DNA of 64,000 nucleotides, from positions 1,012,001 to 1,076,000 of the forward strand of contig JAWQEG010000415.1 of the NCBI GenBank assembly GCA_033782935.1, read 5' to 3'. The stretch is from Petrolisthes cinctipes (taxonomy: Eukaryota; Arthropoda; Malacostraca; Decapoda; Porcellanidae). Below, one piece after another: positions 11,733-22,507 of the stretch. The translations under genes were made by a program, and so were the position numbers. Within the stretch, counting starts at the first letter, position 1. The number at the start of each line of letters is the position of its first letter. Under the pieces are notes generated by a model. The model was not told where the DNA came from. It ran no database searches and saw nothing but the letters and a program-made list of their open reading frames with translations.

Positions 11733-12192
11733 ATATCATTAATTTATTGTTGTTGGCCCCAGGAGCCAAGAGCTACTACCTACCGGGCAGATGAGGGGAC
11801 CGAGCGCTGGTCGCCGTGGGCGGGGTACCTCTTCCCCCACGGGGCCATTCGTTTTAAAAAGCAGCCCCAATGGCTCGAAAGTTTGCCCACGACGGTGCTG
11901 AGACCCCCTTCCCCAACATCTCCCGGCCCAGACACCCAACCATCCAACATAGGACGGCCCCTAGAGGGCAGTCCCTCCGGAGGGCAGCACTGTTGACCCG
12001 TACTGGCAGCCTAATGCATGGGAACCATTTAGTCTGGTCTCTCACTGGCGACCTTACTAGCATGGGAAGCCCTCTCTCCCCGAAATCGGGGCAGAACAGG
12101 GGCCGGAGCCCTCTCTAGTTTAGCTGGCCAGGTCTCAGAGACATGCAAGCCCCCCCACCACGTCAAGGCGGTTCCCGTTGGGGGGGGGGGGG
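11733..12192 (-). promoter_or_regulatory. 5' UTR of 1B with conserved antisense ORF
   Basis: GC-rich leader that should carry the internal promoter. On the opposite strand (plus), 11,870-12,118 is an 82-codon ORF beginning MARKFAHDGAETPFPN that is open at the same length in copies 1C, 1D and 1H. The sense strand also has a 69-codon upstream ORF (12,063 to 11,854, MLVRSPVRDQTKWFPC) that is open in 1B and 1H, extended N-terminally in 1C and broken by TGA in 1D. The RNA start is taken to be the C run. Promoter elements themselves were not recognised. Confidence 0.6.
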
Positions 12193-12749
12193 AGTGTGTG
12201 TGTGTGAGTAGTTAAGAAATTACAAACAATTATTTATTAGAATATCTACTGCATTATATTCCATTTTACCTACAAATATAGACACTGTCTATTATTCACC
12301 CCCGTAGTGGGATACTGATTATTATCCTTTGGATATTAGTCAAGAAGTAAAGATTTGTGGCGACCTTTTGGACCCGAACCAACCCCTATTTTGTCTTCGG
12401 CTATCCTTGTATTCCTTATATCCCTCATGCTTGCAGTCTCCCCTCTATAACACCTTCTCTTGCCGTAAAAGAAGAAAATTATTAATTAATTTATCACTTT
12501 CTCCTACGGCCTACATAATTTTTTTTTTTTTAGACATAAGGCGGTTTTCCTTTCTATCTCTTTTAATAATCACAAGTGTTTACGAATATTCTTTCATTAT
12601 TCTATTTTCTAGGCTATGTTTTGTTTATTCAATATAATGTTTAAACACTGGGTGTTAAACCTCAATTACGCTGCTATTTGACGTTTTCAATAAATTTGTT
12701 CTGATTTTATGCATATATCTTTCAAGTAACTGGCAACTTCACACAATCT

Positions 12750-12806
<57 letters not shown>

Positions 12807-13287
12807 CGGTAGTATTCTTTACCTTTAGCCTTTTTACCTTTACCTTCTCGTTCTTACCATGATTTAATGGCATAGGCCTTTCTCCCTTATCACCTATATT
12901 CTTTCAAATTTAGGAAGGCGAAATGCTGCGACTGGGATAACGTTGTTAATAACGTTTTGGTTCTCAGTATACAGTGAATTTACAAAACAACTAGAAATTC
13001 ATTGCGAAGGATACGATATTAAGTTATTTAGAATGAGAGAGTTGGTAGATACGCATTCTTGACGGGATTATCCCAGCCGCAGAATTGGCAATTAATACTT
13101 ATGTCAGTACGCCACTTTCTCATTTGAAGGAGAGGAAGTACGAGATTCGGAGTTTGAGAATCATTCAACTCAGCACTAACAGAATGTGGAACTGTTGGTC
13201 TGACCTGAGTAACGGTGTTTATTGCAATCCATAGAGAAGACAGGTGAACCACTGTGGTTTCTTGATGTTTTCCTTTTTTTATATTGT
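12193..13287. other. Spacer between 1B and 2L, no gene seen
   Basis: Starts with a short GT run (12,195-12,207), then AT-rich DNA with a CT microsatellite. A 102-codon plus-strand frame (12,329-12,637) has no recognisable features and is rich in Phe, Leu, Ser and Ile, as expected of chance AT-rich translation. Confidence 0.5.
12753..12802. repeat. (CT)n microsatellite
   Basis: About 50 bases of uninterrupted CT dinucleotides. Confidence 0.95.
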
Positions 13288-13436
13288 GCCGTGGCGTCAA
13301 TCAAAAGACAGACAACAATACATAAGGGTAGGTGGAACCCATGAAAATCCAACGATTACACACACATAGACACACACAATCACGAAAACATAACAGAATG
13401 AAACACGAAAATTCAGACAAATATTTACATTATGAC

Positions 13437-15689
13437 CTACTTAAATCCACCAAAACGAGGGTGGCGTACCAGAAGTTCCTCCAAAACCTGGTGGTTCAGC
13501 AGGTGTCGACAAACCACATCATGCGGCAGGCTCCGGGGCAGCAAGTGTCGGATAGTGGGGCAGGCCAGGCAATAGTGCTCTATAGTGTTAGCACAAAGGG
13601 CTCGACACAAGCGACACTCAGTGAAGGGAGGCTCACCCTGCATCCCAGCAACCTGCCATGGTGGCCTGTAGCCAAACCTCAAACGAGCAGAGACTACATT
13701 GTGCCTCTGAACCATAAGGCCCGACGACGGTAGGAATATTTGTGATGGCAGACAGACTCGTAGTGGATAATGGAGATGCTGAAAGGCCTCTCTGCATCCC
13801 TGCGCCGCCATACAGGGAGGAGAGCGGACTCTAGAAAGGTAACATGTCAGGGAGAGAGGACGTCCAACACCACGAGGAGGCAGACGGCAGGCCTCCTTCG
13901 CGAGTCTGTCAACTGTACCATTGTGACGTAAACCTACATGGGATGGCACCCATAAAAATTTGATAGTCAAGGTACGATGACACAAAAAGGTAAAAAACGA
14001 CAAAATTTGCTAAACACTAGAGTGTGTGGGCTGAACACTGAAGAGGGAATGAAGGGCAGGTTTGGAGTCACAAAAGAAGGCAGCATTCACTCCACTCTGA
14101 CAAACAAGACTAACAGCATTCAAAATGGCATACAGTTCACACAATGTTGATCTAGAGTGGTTACAGAGACGACGGACAACCCAGGCGCACGGAGGCATCT
14201 CCAAGTCAGGTGAAAAAACGGCACAACCTACTGCACCATCCGCTTGCAATGAGCCATCAGTGTAGAGGCAATATGGATCTGTGATGGAGGACGTCACTGT
14301 TTCTACGTGTTCCAGAGCCAACTGCCGCTGTAGAAAAGGCAGTTCAGACTTGGAAGTAGGTGTGAAGCTCACATCAGGTGTTGGTAGCATCCACGGATGG
14401 GGCCCTGGAGGGACGTCTGCAACCATTTTATCTATATTAAGACTACGGAGCATAGAGGAAACAGACCTTATAAGAGTACGTCCAGCAGGCAGTATGGGAA
14501 GGACAAGTGGGTTTGGCCTAAGGGAAGTACTGACTATCTGAGAGTAGTGGGGTGAAAGATGTGGGAAATGGAGGCACTTAACAGTGAAGCAAGTAACATT
14601 AGAGTAATTCTCTCGACTAACGGGGGAAGACGCAACTCACGCTGCATGTTCACTATCCTGGTGGACATAGGACATCCAAGAATTATTCTCATTGCTCTAT
14701 TCTGAAATTTTTCTAAAGTTTCCAGAGTAGCCATAGGAAGCTGAATCAAAGAAGGGGAGAGGTAATTAACAACTGACCGGATAAAACCAACATAGATGGT
14801 CCTGGCAACTGGGATGGAGATGCCCGAGGAGTTGTTAGAGAAACATTAAAGTGGTGTAAGTCAGCGCTGGTTGCGACCTAACATGTCCTGGATAAAAGGA
14901 TGGTCTTGAGACCTGGCAGGGACAACCGGCCAAGTATTGACTGGTGTGCCCAGGTAGCGGTACTGGGAACACATGGGATCGACAGTACCTCCAATGGTTA
15001 ATACTGGCCAAGCTTGAGGAAGGCGGCAGGTGAATATTCTGCTCTTTTTTTGGGAGACAATAATGCCACAGTAAGAGGAGGCCACAGAGAAGGAGTCAAG
15101 AAACTGCTGGAGATCCCTTGGCGAGGTAGAATAGACACAGATATCATCAGCATAGCACGTAATTGTAGTTCCATGAATATCAGGGAGAGAAGTGAGCAAC
15201 CGATGCATCAGAATATTAAATAAAAATTGGCTGAGAACACCCCCTTGAAGCGTACCAAGATGAAAACTGCACAAAGGACTGAGCGCACCACTGAAAAATA
15301 TACGGGAGGTCTTGTTACTGAGGTAGCCCCGAATCCACCGTAGTAGATTACCGTTTATCTGAAAGTCAACCAGTTGATCCAAAAATTATGTCTCTATTAG
15401 CAACATCGAAGGCACTTCGAAGGTCAATGAAGGCCACCACACTGTCCCTGGAGAGGCTCTAAAGTACAGGTCGACTAGGCAGTGGTGTGTGCTCTGCTGG
15501 GGAAGGAAACCAAACAGCCATGGAAAAAGGCAATCCTGCAGTCGGTACATGAGACGATTGAATAAGATTCTCTCCTTAACCTTACAAAAACAAGAAGTAA
15601 GGGAAATAGGCCTGAACTTCACAGTGCCGGGCTTAGGGATGGGTATTATTGTGCTGCTGGGCCAGGCTCGTGGTACACACCCGTCACGC
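13437..15689 (-). pseudogene. ORF2 remnant of 2L: RT and RNase H
   Basis: Broken frames read, in order, RT motifs (STIIPIPKPGTVKFRPISLT at about 15,580-15,650; QGGVLSQFLFN; catalytic CYADDICVYS at about 15,140-15,170), a thumb-like segment (14,534-14,749), RNase H (CLYTDGSLQADGAVGCAVF at about 14,200-14,260; FCDSKPAL; WVPSHVGLRHNGTVDRLAKE at about 13,890-13,950) and a Cys-rich tail (ECRLCRALCANTIEHYC). Stops and shifts separate every piece, and the endonuclease is deleted. The residues themselves are well conserved with 2J. Confidence 0.85.
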
Positions 15690-16880
15690 GACAGACTAGC
15701 GGAGGGCCAGCTCTGGAGGCGAGGCATGGCTGGTGGGAAGAGCAGACTGGGGAGGTGATGGTGGCGGTGGTGGAGTCAGCACAATAGTAGAGGCCTGAGC
15801 CTGGACCTGACATCGAGTACATCCACGCCACACGTTAACCCCTGGCTGAAGGCATCGTGGACACTTCCATCGAAACATATCCTCAGGAGGTGGAGGCTCA
15901 GAGGTGGAGGCAGCAGGACGTGATGGTTCACCCCTGACAGGACACGTCTTGGAATCATCGTCGGTGGCACACCAGGCACATTTCGGTGAGGCAGAACAGT
16001 ACCGGGAAATATGCCCAACTCCCCAGCACCTGTAGCACCTAAGGCTGTTCATTATGAAGTTTTCGCACCTCACACGGTGGAAGACAGGGAAGGAAATCAA
16101 AGGAAATCTCAATTGGAGGTGGATCAGGAAGACTCCAGACAACAACAATACGGCTAATGGGTGAACCATTTTGGAGAAAACGACGGGCAGAGTACACACC
16201 ATGGCAAGTTTCGGGTCAATATCAATAGGAAAACATGTGAGGATGTAGCTGTGGAACTTATGAGGCCTCTCAAGTGAGTCTTGAAGAATGAGAGGCAAAG
16301 ACAAAAATTTACCTGCCTACCAGCCTTGACTCTATCAATGATGTACTGACGCTTCCTAGAGATGTAGACAAACTGAGAGGTGACGACAGCCATCTTGACT
16401 TCAGTCAGTTCACGCTGTAGTTAGAAAGCCCTGTTGACATCAGACAACCAACACAGCTTTGTGTCCATAGATGGGTTCCCAGGGAAGGACAGCTTGACAT
16501 AGGCATATCTCGGGGCAAAAGCATGATTGTTAGACGAGGGCAAGGACTGGGTATACAAGGAAGAAACACCAGGGTGAGACACAGAAGGTAAGTCGTGCAC
16601 AGCTGAAGCACCCTTCGCCACCTTGGCAACTGGAGGCAAACAGTCCACACCATTGGAGTCCTACGAGGAGTCGGACGAGTCATCAACGGGGTCGCTTGGT
16701 AGAGGTTGAGGAGGTGGATGGCTGCAACCTGAGCTGCGGAGTGTTCGAGGAGAGGGGGAGAGGGTTGCACTAGGGCAGCTCAGGCCAGTGCTCCTCAATT
16801 AGAGACTCGTCGACCTCCGACATTGCCAAGTCGGCCTCCAAGCAGGAATCCACGCACTCCATCAGGCCAGGCAAGGCCTA
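15690..16880 (-). pseudogene. ORF1 remnant of 2L
   Basis: Pieces in several frames match ORF1 of 2J: the acidic and Pro-rich start (16,405-16,880), a conserved block with FVYISRKRQYIIDRVKAG (about 16,320-16,380), and a knuckle CYRCWGVGHISRYC (about 16,000-16,045) followed by a second Cys cluster CAWCATDDDSKTC that keeps the Cys lost in 2J. The coiled-coil C-terminus is missing because of the internal deletion. Frameshifts near 16,300 and 16,400 make it non-functional. Confidence 0.82.
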
Positions 16881-17145
16881 GATGGGAAGCAAACAAATGA
16901 ACACGAACAATCAGCCAGGGACACACACACACAGATTATCAAAACAAAACAATACACAGAAACACAACAGACAAACAACACCAGCAACACCACAGAAACA
17001 ACAACACACAAACAAGAACACACAAATCACACAAATAAGAATGCACCACAACATAAACAACAATGCAGGCAGAGCGCCAGGAGAACGTCCACACTTCACC
17101 AATGTTGGAGCGAGACTCTCTCGTTGATGCATAAATATCTTGTTT

Positions 17146-17352
17146 ATTGGTAAAGTGGAACCAGCACAGCTGGATTGCTATAGAATACACCCCTTCTCCA
17201 GCCCAGGCCCCATATAGGCCTAATCTGGGCTAGAAGGGTCTATTCCGTGACGATCATCAGAAGTAAATTAAAAAATTCAAATCTGGCTCTGTACTGATAG
17301 TGGAGCCCTGGTGGTGGCATGTAGAGGTACTGACCCCACTTTGGGACAGCCG
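17146..17352 (+). repeat. Left inverted terminal repeat (DIRS-like)
   Basis: Starts ATTGGTAAAGTGGAACCAGC. The next roughly 200 bases are the reverse complement of 24,186-24,395 at roughly 95% by eye, ending near GGGACAGCCG. It should hold the promoter. Confidence 0.9.
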
Positions 17353-18020
17353 TCGCGGAACACGTACCTGTCAACATCTACGCTCCTCACTGCTACGCTA
17401 TGGTATTGTGTCACGTGTTCCTGCTATCGTTTCTTTTGTGTTCTAGTGGCTTGCCTGCTTTGCAGATGTGTGTGTGTGTTTGTGTTATTGGAGTTTAAGG
17501 GTGTTAGTGTGGGAAACTTTTTCCTTTCCTGGGGCTAGTTCATTTTCTTCCCTAGGGGAGGGGGCTCTGTTGGGCCTCCTTTTTCGGAGTTTTCTCCCCT
17601 TCCCTCCCCTTTCACCCTTCCTCCTGCCACTAGTACACTTATTTGGTGTTTTTCCTTGGGGCTTTTTTAGGTTTTTAGCGAGGTTTGCCTCCCCACGTGG
17701 GGCCCTTGCCTCCCCACGTGGTGTGGGTGTGGGGCTTGTTAGCCCCCTTGGTGTTTTCCCCGAGTGTTGTGTAGGTTCACGCGGGGTGTGGGGAGCGAGA
17801 ATTGTGCCCAGGTTCTCTCTTCCTTTCCCCAGCGTGTCTTTTCCTGTGTTTTTGTTTTTTCCCAGTGTGTGGTGACCCTGGGTTTCGCCCCTCAGGCTGT
17901 CTGTGCCTCACCTTTAGGGACCTGCAGACCGGGGGGGGGTTTTCCCCCGCTCCTACGGGGCGGGGTTGTCTTCGGTTTACGGGTTTTTTTCCCTGGTTGG
18001 TGCGCGTGCGGCTTTTTGTT

Positions 18021-18132
18021 GTGAGTCCTGGGTCCCCCGGGAGCAGTGGGCTACTCCTCCCGCTCTACCCTCTCCGTGTTTTTGTGGTTTCACGTGCTAA
18101 CCCATGTTTGTGTTTTTTCTTTTCTCCATCAG
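18021..18132 (+). other. Possible intron 0 in DIRS-like leader or gag
   Basis: A GTGAGT donor at 18,021 and an acceptor TTTTCTTTTCTCCATCAG ending at 18,132 lie just before the recognisable gag N-terminus (PTRALCASSG...). The 112-base length matches the other candidate introns. The upstream exon has no evident ATG, so this one is weaker than the three below. Confidence 0.35.
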
Positions 18133-19798
18133 CCTACTCGTGCCTTATGTGCTTCTTCGGGGTGTACTGTGCGGGTCTCGCCTGACGGACACCTGCACTG
18201 TTCGCCCCACGCACTCTGCTTCACGCCCAAGGGTTACGACCCCTTGGCGTGTGATGTGTGCCGCCCCTGGGCTGAGTTGTGTCGGGAGACATCCCCTTCT
18301 GCCCGCTCCAAACTCCCTGCCCTTGCTTCCCTTCGTATGGCTTGGACTAGGGCTAGGAGAATGGCCCACAAGCGAGACGGCTCTTCCTTGTCGTGGGCGG
18401 ACCCGATTTTGGGAACAGATCTGGGTTTATCCAGGTCCCGTTACCCTTCTACGTGTCTCTCGGAGTCTCAGGGGCTAGAACCCCCTGTTACCCGAGAGAT
18501 TGCGTCTCCTTCCCTAGACGGTACTACGACTCCTTTCCGGGGCTTCACGCCCCAGGAACCGAGCGAGTCCGTCGCGCTGGTTACCCAACATACCTCACCG
18601 GTACAAGGGCCCAGCAGGGAACCTACTGCTTCGTCGCCCCCTAGAACCGATCAGCAAAAAGGGCCCGCCACGCCAAGAAGTCCCGGGCTCGTCGCCGTTC
18701 TCCTTCCTCCTCGTCGTCCTCATCTTCTTCCTCCTCTTCGTCCTCATCGGAGGGCTCTCCTTCGCCCGTCCGCAAACCCCGCAAGGGTAAGCGGGGGGAG
18801 GTGAGCTCTTCATCGTTGAAGATTGCCAGGATTGTCCGCTCCCTTGTCCCGCACGCCCGTCCTGACTTTCCTCCTCTCGGTCCCTCTGTCCGGCCTCCGG
18901 CTGGTACTCCGGTACCCGTTCCTGAACCCATCCTTACTCCTCTCCCTGCTTTGTCGCCGGCCGGAGACGCGAGTCCCCCCGGTGATGTGGGAGACGTTCC
19001 TGTTCCTCCTATGTCTCTGGGGCACGAGTCTCCGGCTGGGGATTTGGTAGAGGAGTTAGCTACCTCCTCTCCTCCTTCCCCGTTGCCCCCTCCTGCGGAC
19101 GACGGGTACCTTTCCTACTCTTGGTCCCTCCTTCCTCCTTCCTGGACCCATTCTTCGGAGGAGGGCAGACTGGTGGCTTGGTCTCCGGACACCACCCAAC
19201 CAGACGTGTGGCTCAGGAGGGATGATGTCCCAGTGAAATGTGGAGCTGACAACAAGGGCGACGCTGTGCCCTTCTACAAGGTCCGGCCCATATCAGCGCC
19301 CGTACCCACGTCGTCAAAGGTGTCCTCTGCGGCTACCTTGGACGCCATGGGCTTTTTGGTGGAGTACAGCCAACTGCAGCTGTCCGAGGCTTGGAGGATT
19401 GACCGCTCCCACAGGAACACGGCAGTCCTCCTTTCCCCGGACGCGTACTTCCCGCGGGATAAGGGTGAAGGGGACCTGGACATTCCAGCCCTTCTCCTTA
19501 AGTCCTTGGACCACCAAAAGCACAACGTGTCCAAGAAACCACCTCCTCCGTCTTTCCCCGTCATCCTCCCTCATTCCCGTGCCCCGCTGGGTTTGAGGGA
19601 ATGCCTGTGGAAGACGGAGCAGGAGCCACCGGTCCCCTACCAGTTGAAGGAGCCCGATGGTAAGTTGAGGCAGGCAGAGTCAACGGCTCAGTTGGAGTTG
19701 ACACACACCATCTCCACAGGGACGGCTGCTGCACTCATTCGGGACTGCCTCAACTCCCTCACCAACACCTACCACGAGATATGAGGTTTACAGCTAGC

Positions 19799-19913
19799 GT
19801 GAGTACAGTTACGTCTTGTGTTGTGATTTTGAGGGATAAAGGGTAGAGGGTCTCTCAGTTTACTCTCGTGTCTACCCCGGGTTCGCTCGGTTTTCCTTGT
19901 TTACCCCTTACAG
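19799..19913 (+). other. Candidate intron 1 (gag)
   Basis: 115 bases with donor GTGAGT and a pyrimidine-rich acceptor TTGTTTACCCCTTACAG. The frame entering at codon position 2 continues exactly into the gag frame downstream (ADTLSSMATV). Confidence 0.7.
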
Positions 19914-20174
19914 TGACACACTCTCTTCCATGGCCACCGTCATGGAAGGCGTCGCGGCGATGGCGACGAACAACATGCGGGAGGGGGCGAGGGTTTTCAC
20001 TGAGGCGAGACTGGCGGCCCGCCAGGCAGCCACGAAATCTGCACCGGAGATGGCGCAGAGGGGAGTGGTGCGAGCTGCCCCGCTGTCCCCTGCCCTCTTC
20101 GACCAGGCAGCAACGGACGCAATCTTCTCCTCCCTCCCGGCAGTGATTACCTTCCCGAAACCTTCTACCTCCAA

Positions 20175-20249
20175 GTAAGTTCCTTTCGTTGATTCCTTTA
20201 CTTAGAGGGAAATAATGGTTCGGTTACTAACCAGTCTGTTTGTCCGTAG
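20175..20249 (+). other. Candidate intron 2 (gag)
   Basis: 75 bases with consensus donor GTAAGT and acceptor TCTGTTTGTCCGTAG. Joining the exons rebuilds a Lys codon and continues into the Arg/Pro/Gln-rich gag tail; unspliced, the two frames do not connect. Confidence 0.7.
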
Positions 20250-20479
20250 GCCACGTGCCCCACAGCCTCCCAGATCGTCTTACCAGCCTCGGAGGCCCTC
20301 CCAGCCATCGAGACTGCCAAGGCCAACGTACCCCACTCCCCCGAAACAGCACCACAGGTTCACCCAGAGGGGCCAGCAGCCGTTTCGAGGGAGAGGATAG
20401 GGCTCCAAGCCCTTCCAGAGACCCAAGACCTCCTTCGCCCACCCCTCCCAGAAGGACCGCTCCACTTGAGGGTCCCACT

Positions 20480-22507
20480 CTGGGCTGCCTCACGGGGTGG
20501 TCAGCAGCCTGGCCCTCCCACGGCTGGGCAGCAAGGGTGATCCGCCAGGGCCTGTCTTGTCCCTGGATATCTGTACCAGTGAGTAATTGTTTTTTAACCC
20601 TCCGGTTTTGACATTCCCATTACGGTCAAAATCTCACCCTCACTACCTGTCATCCTTCCCCACCAACCCTTCCTGGATCCCTCGGGTCTAGGATTAACTG
20701 TACTCCCAATAACACCTGTCATTTTCCGTTACAGCCACTACGTCTACCTCCTGCCTCAACCAAAGTGTCACTTTCGGTCGTCCCGCATGTGTTAGAAATG
20801 CGGGAAAAAGGGGTAGTGGAGCGAGCGACGGGGAGGGTCTTTCTTTCTCGTTTATTCACGGTCCCCAAAAAGGACCAGGGAAAAACGAGATTGGTGATGG
20901 ACCTGAGCAAGCTAAACAAATTCGTGAAACCCTTACGTTTCAGGATGGTTTCGGTTGCCCAGGTCCGCACAGTTCTAAGAAGGGGAGACTGGTTAGCATC
21001 CCTGGATCTCAAGGATGCATACTGGCACGTCCCGATCCACCCCCGGTTTTGCCGTTATCAGGCCATCCAGGTGGGGACTGAGACGTTTCAGTTTACCAGG
21101 CTCCCTTTCGGTCTCTCTCTAGCTCCTCGAGTCTTCACAAAGCTCGTGAGGGTGGTGGCATCCCGTCTGGCAGAGGTGGGTGTCCCCACCCTCATGTACC
21201 TGGACGATTGGTTGCTTCACGCCCCTTCCAAGGAGCAGGTAGCAAACAACGTCAGGATAGCAAGGGGGGTGCTAGAGGAAATGGGGTTCCTGTTGAACAT
21301 CCCCAAGTCCTCTCTCACCCCCACTCGCAAACTGTGTTGGCTAGGAATAGAGTGGGACTCTCTTTCGGCCACCCTCTCTCTTGCTCCAGACAACGCCCGC
21401 CGGACCCTCCACCACGTCCGCCAGGCGCATTTTTCCCGTACTTTCTCTCGCCGCCAGTGGGAATCATTGCTCGGGTCCCTAAATTTCGCGGCCCCTGCAA
21501 TGCCCCTGGGACGATTGAAACACAGGAGGCTGATGCAGGAGGTAAACCTCCACCTGTCCCCCACACACAGGGACCTTCCCAGGCAAGTGTCCCACACTCT
21601 CCACCATCTCCTTCGCCCCTGGCTACGTCCCGGTGCCCTGCGTCAGCGAGTTCCATGGGTGTTTCCTTCCCCGGGGATCACGGTGGCGACAGACGCATCG
21701 GACGTAGGCTGGGGATACCAGTCTGGCCTGGGACATCAACGGTGCGGGGGATGGAAGGAAGAGGAGAGGCTACTACACATCAACGCCCGGGAATTGATGG
21801 TAGCAAGGGAGTGGTTTAACAGACACCCGCAGTTCTCCAGGATAGGCGTCCGCTTCGATATGGACAATATTGCGGCCGTGCAGTGCCTACAGAAACAGGG
21901 CACCGCACGGTCGGAAATTCTCCTGTCCCTGTCAGAGCAGATTTTATCAATAGCGGCCAAGAGGTACATTCACCTCGCGGCCCGCTATGTGTTAGGGCGG
22001 GAGAACGATTGGGCGGACGCTCTATCCAGGTTCAAGGGGACGTCAGTCGAGTGGCAACTGCGTCCCCTTGTGTTCGAGTCACTCTGCCTTCGCTACGGGA
22101 CACCGGAGGTGGACCTGTTCGCCTCCCCATCCACGGCCCTGCTTCCTCTGTTCCTAACCTTCTCATCCAGGACAGAGGCGGGAGGCCCAGACGCCTTCAC
22201 AGAGGACTGGAACAGGTGGGGGTATCTCTACCTCTTCCCACCCCCAGCTACGTCAGCCCTCCTGAAGGCGATCCTCAAGCTGCGCGCATTCAGGGGGAGG
22301 GTACTCCTCATAGCCCCCCTCTGGCCAGCGCAGCCGTGGTTCGGAGAACTGTCCCGGTGGTGCCCTCATCCTCTTCAGTTGGGATCGGCATGCCTCTCCA
22401 GCACCCTGTCTGCACCACTCCAAGCGTCACTGAAACTACACGCTTGGAGTTTCTACGGGGATACCTCAGCAAAAGGTTCACTAAGGAGACAGTGGGCAAG
22501 ATGCTGA
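20480..22507 (+). CDS. pol: pol of the DIRS-like element: RT, RNase H, MT-like
   Basis: A short upstream exon (about 20,480-20,578, WISVP) joins across intron 3 to 20,735, after which 590 codons are open. Numbered from 20,765: RT with VMDLSKLN (44-51), SLDLKDAYWHVPIHP (79-93), LPFGLSLAPRVF (113-124) and catalytic YLDD (145-148); RNase H with Asp 310 (ATDASDVGWG), Glu 343 (INARELM), Asp 367 (DMDN) and Asp 418 (DWADALSR); then the DIRS-type segment with PEVDLFAS (448-455) and PLWPAQPWF (518-526), usually annotated as Dam-like methyltransferase. All catalytic acids are present, so this reading frame may still encode active enzyme. It overlaps the recombinase frame at its 3' end. Confidence 0.9.
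20579..20734 (+). other. Candidate intron 3 (pol)
   Basis: 156 bases with donor GTGAGT and acceptor CATTTTCCGTTACAG. Phase 0; it joins WISVP to PLRLPPASTK, restoring the sequence that normally leads into a DIRS RT domain. Confidence 0.68.

Larger units (their letters stand above)
5696..12192 (-). mobile_element. Family 1 non-LTR retrotransposon 1B, near full length
   Basis: About 6.5 kb, minus strand. In transcription order: an oligo-C start (13 G on the plus strand, 12,180-12,192), a GC-rich 5' UTR of about 450 bases, ORF1 with three zinc knuckles, ORF2 with apurinic endonuclease, reverse transcriptase and RNase H, a 3' UTR of about 290 bases, a terminal hairpin (5,711-5,726) and an AAAT-type tail. 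APE plus RT plus RNase H with CCHC knuckles in ORF1 is the layout of the I superfamily of LINEs. Most damage is point nonsense mutation, so this is the best full-length representative in the window. No target duplication was found. Confidence 0.92.
13288..17118 (-). mobile_element. Family 2 non-LTR copy 2L, internally deleted
   Basis: Minus-strand second LINE family, also with RNase H. Its 3' end begins at the shared GCCGTGGCGTCAATCAA and its 5' end lies near 17,118, both by comparison with copy 2J (53,741-59,292). A deletion at about 15,690 joins ORF1 just past its knuckles directly to the RT, removing the coiled coil, endonuclease and RT start. This equals 2J positions of about 56,146-57,866, or 1.7 kb. 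Many frameshifts show it is old. The DIRS-like element begins only about 28 bases beyond its 5' end. Confidence 0.88.
18133..20400 (+). pseudogene. gag: gag of the DIRS-like element, with introns
   Basis: The N-terminal part (about 18,133-18,640) holds a Cys/His cluster (HCSPHALC, then DPLACDVC) as in other DIRS gag proteins. A basic stretch and a 14-Ser run follow in a different frame from about 18,640, so one frameshift lies near the AAAAAGGG at 18,656-18,663. The frame then stays open to 19,798 except for a TGA at 19,782-19,784. Removing 19,799-19,913 and 20,175-20,249 as introns keeps the frame through MATVMEGVAAMATNN and into an Arg/Pro/Gln-rich tail ending QQPFRGRG, typical of DIRS gag C-termini. 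The protein would package element RNA. The start codon is not identified. Confidence 0.75.

Noticed and set aside
5680..12210. Target site duplication for copy 1B
   Set aside because: Flanks (AGTAAAGGCAAAG on the left, GTGTGTGTGAGTAG on the right) do not match; the GT microsatellite may have overwritten it.
17468..18024. Frames of 86-135 codons upstream of DIRS gag
   Set aside because: Phe/Ser/Gly/Val-rich translations of a G/T-rich leader; no match to gag and no ATG context linking to it, apart from the possible exon before 18,021.
21208..21819. 203-codon frame overlapping DIRS pol
   Set aside because: Shadow frame of the GC-rich RT-RNase H gene; Gly/Arg/Pro-rich with no motif.
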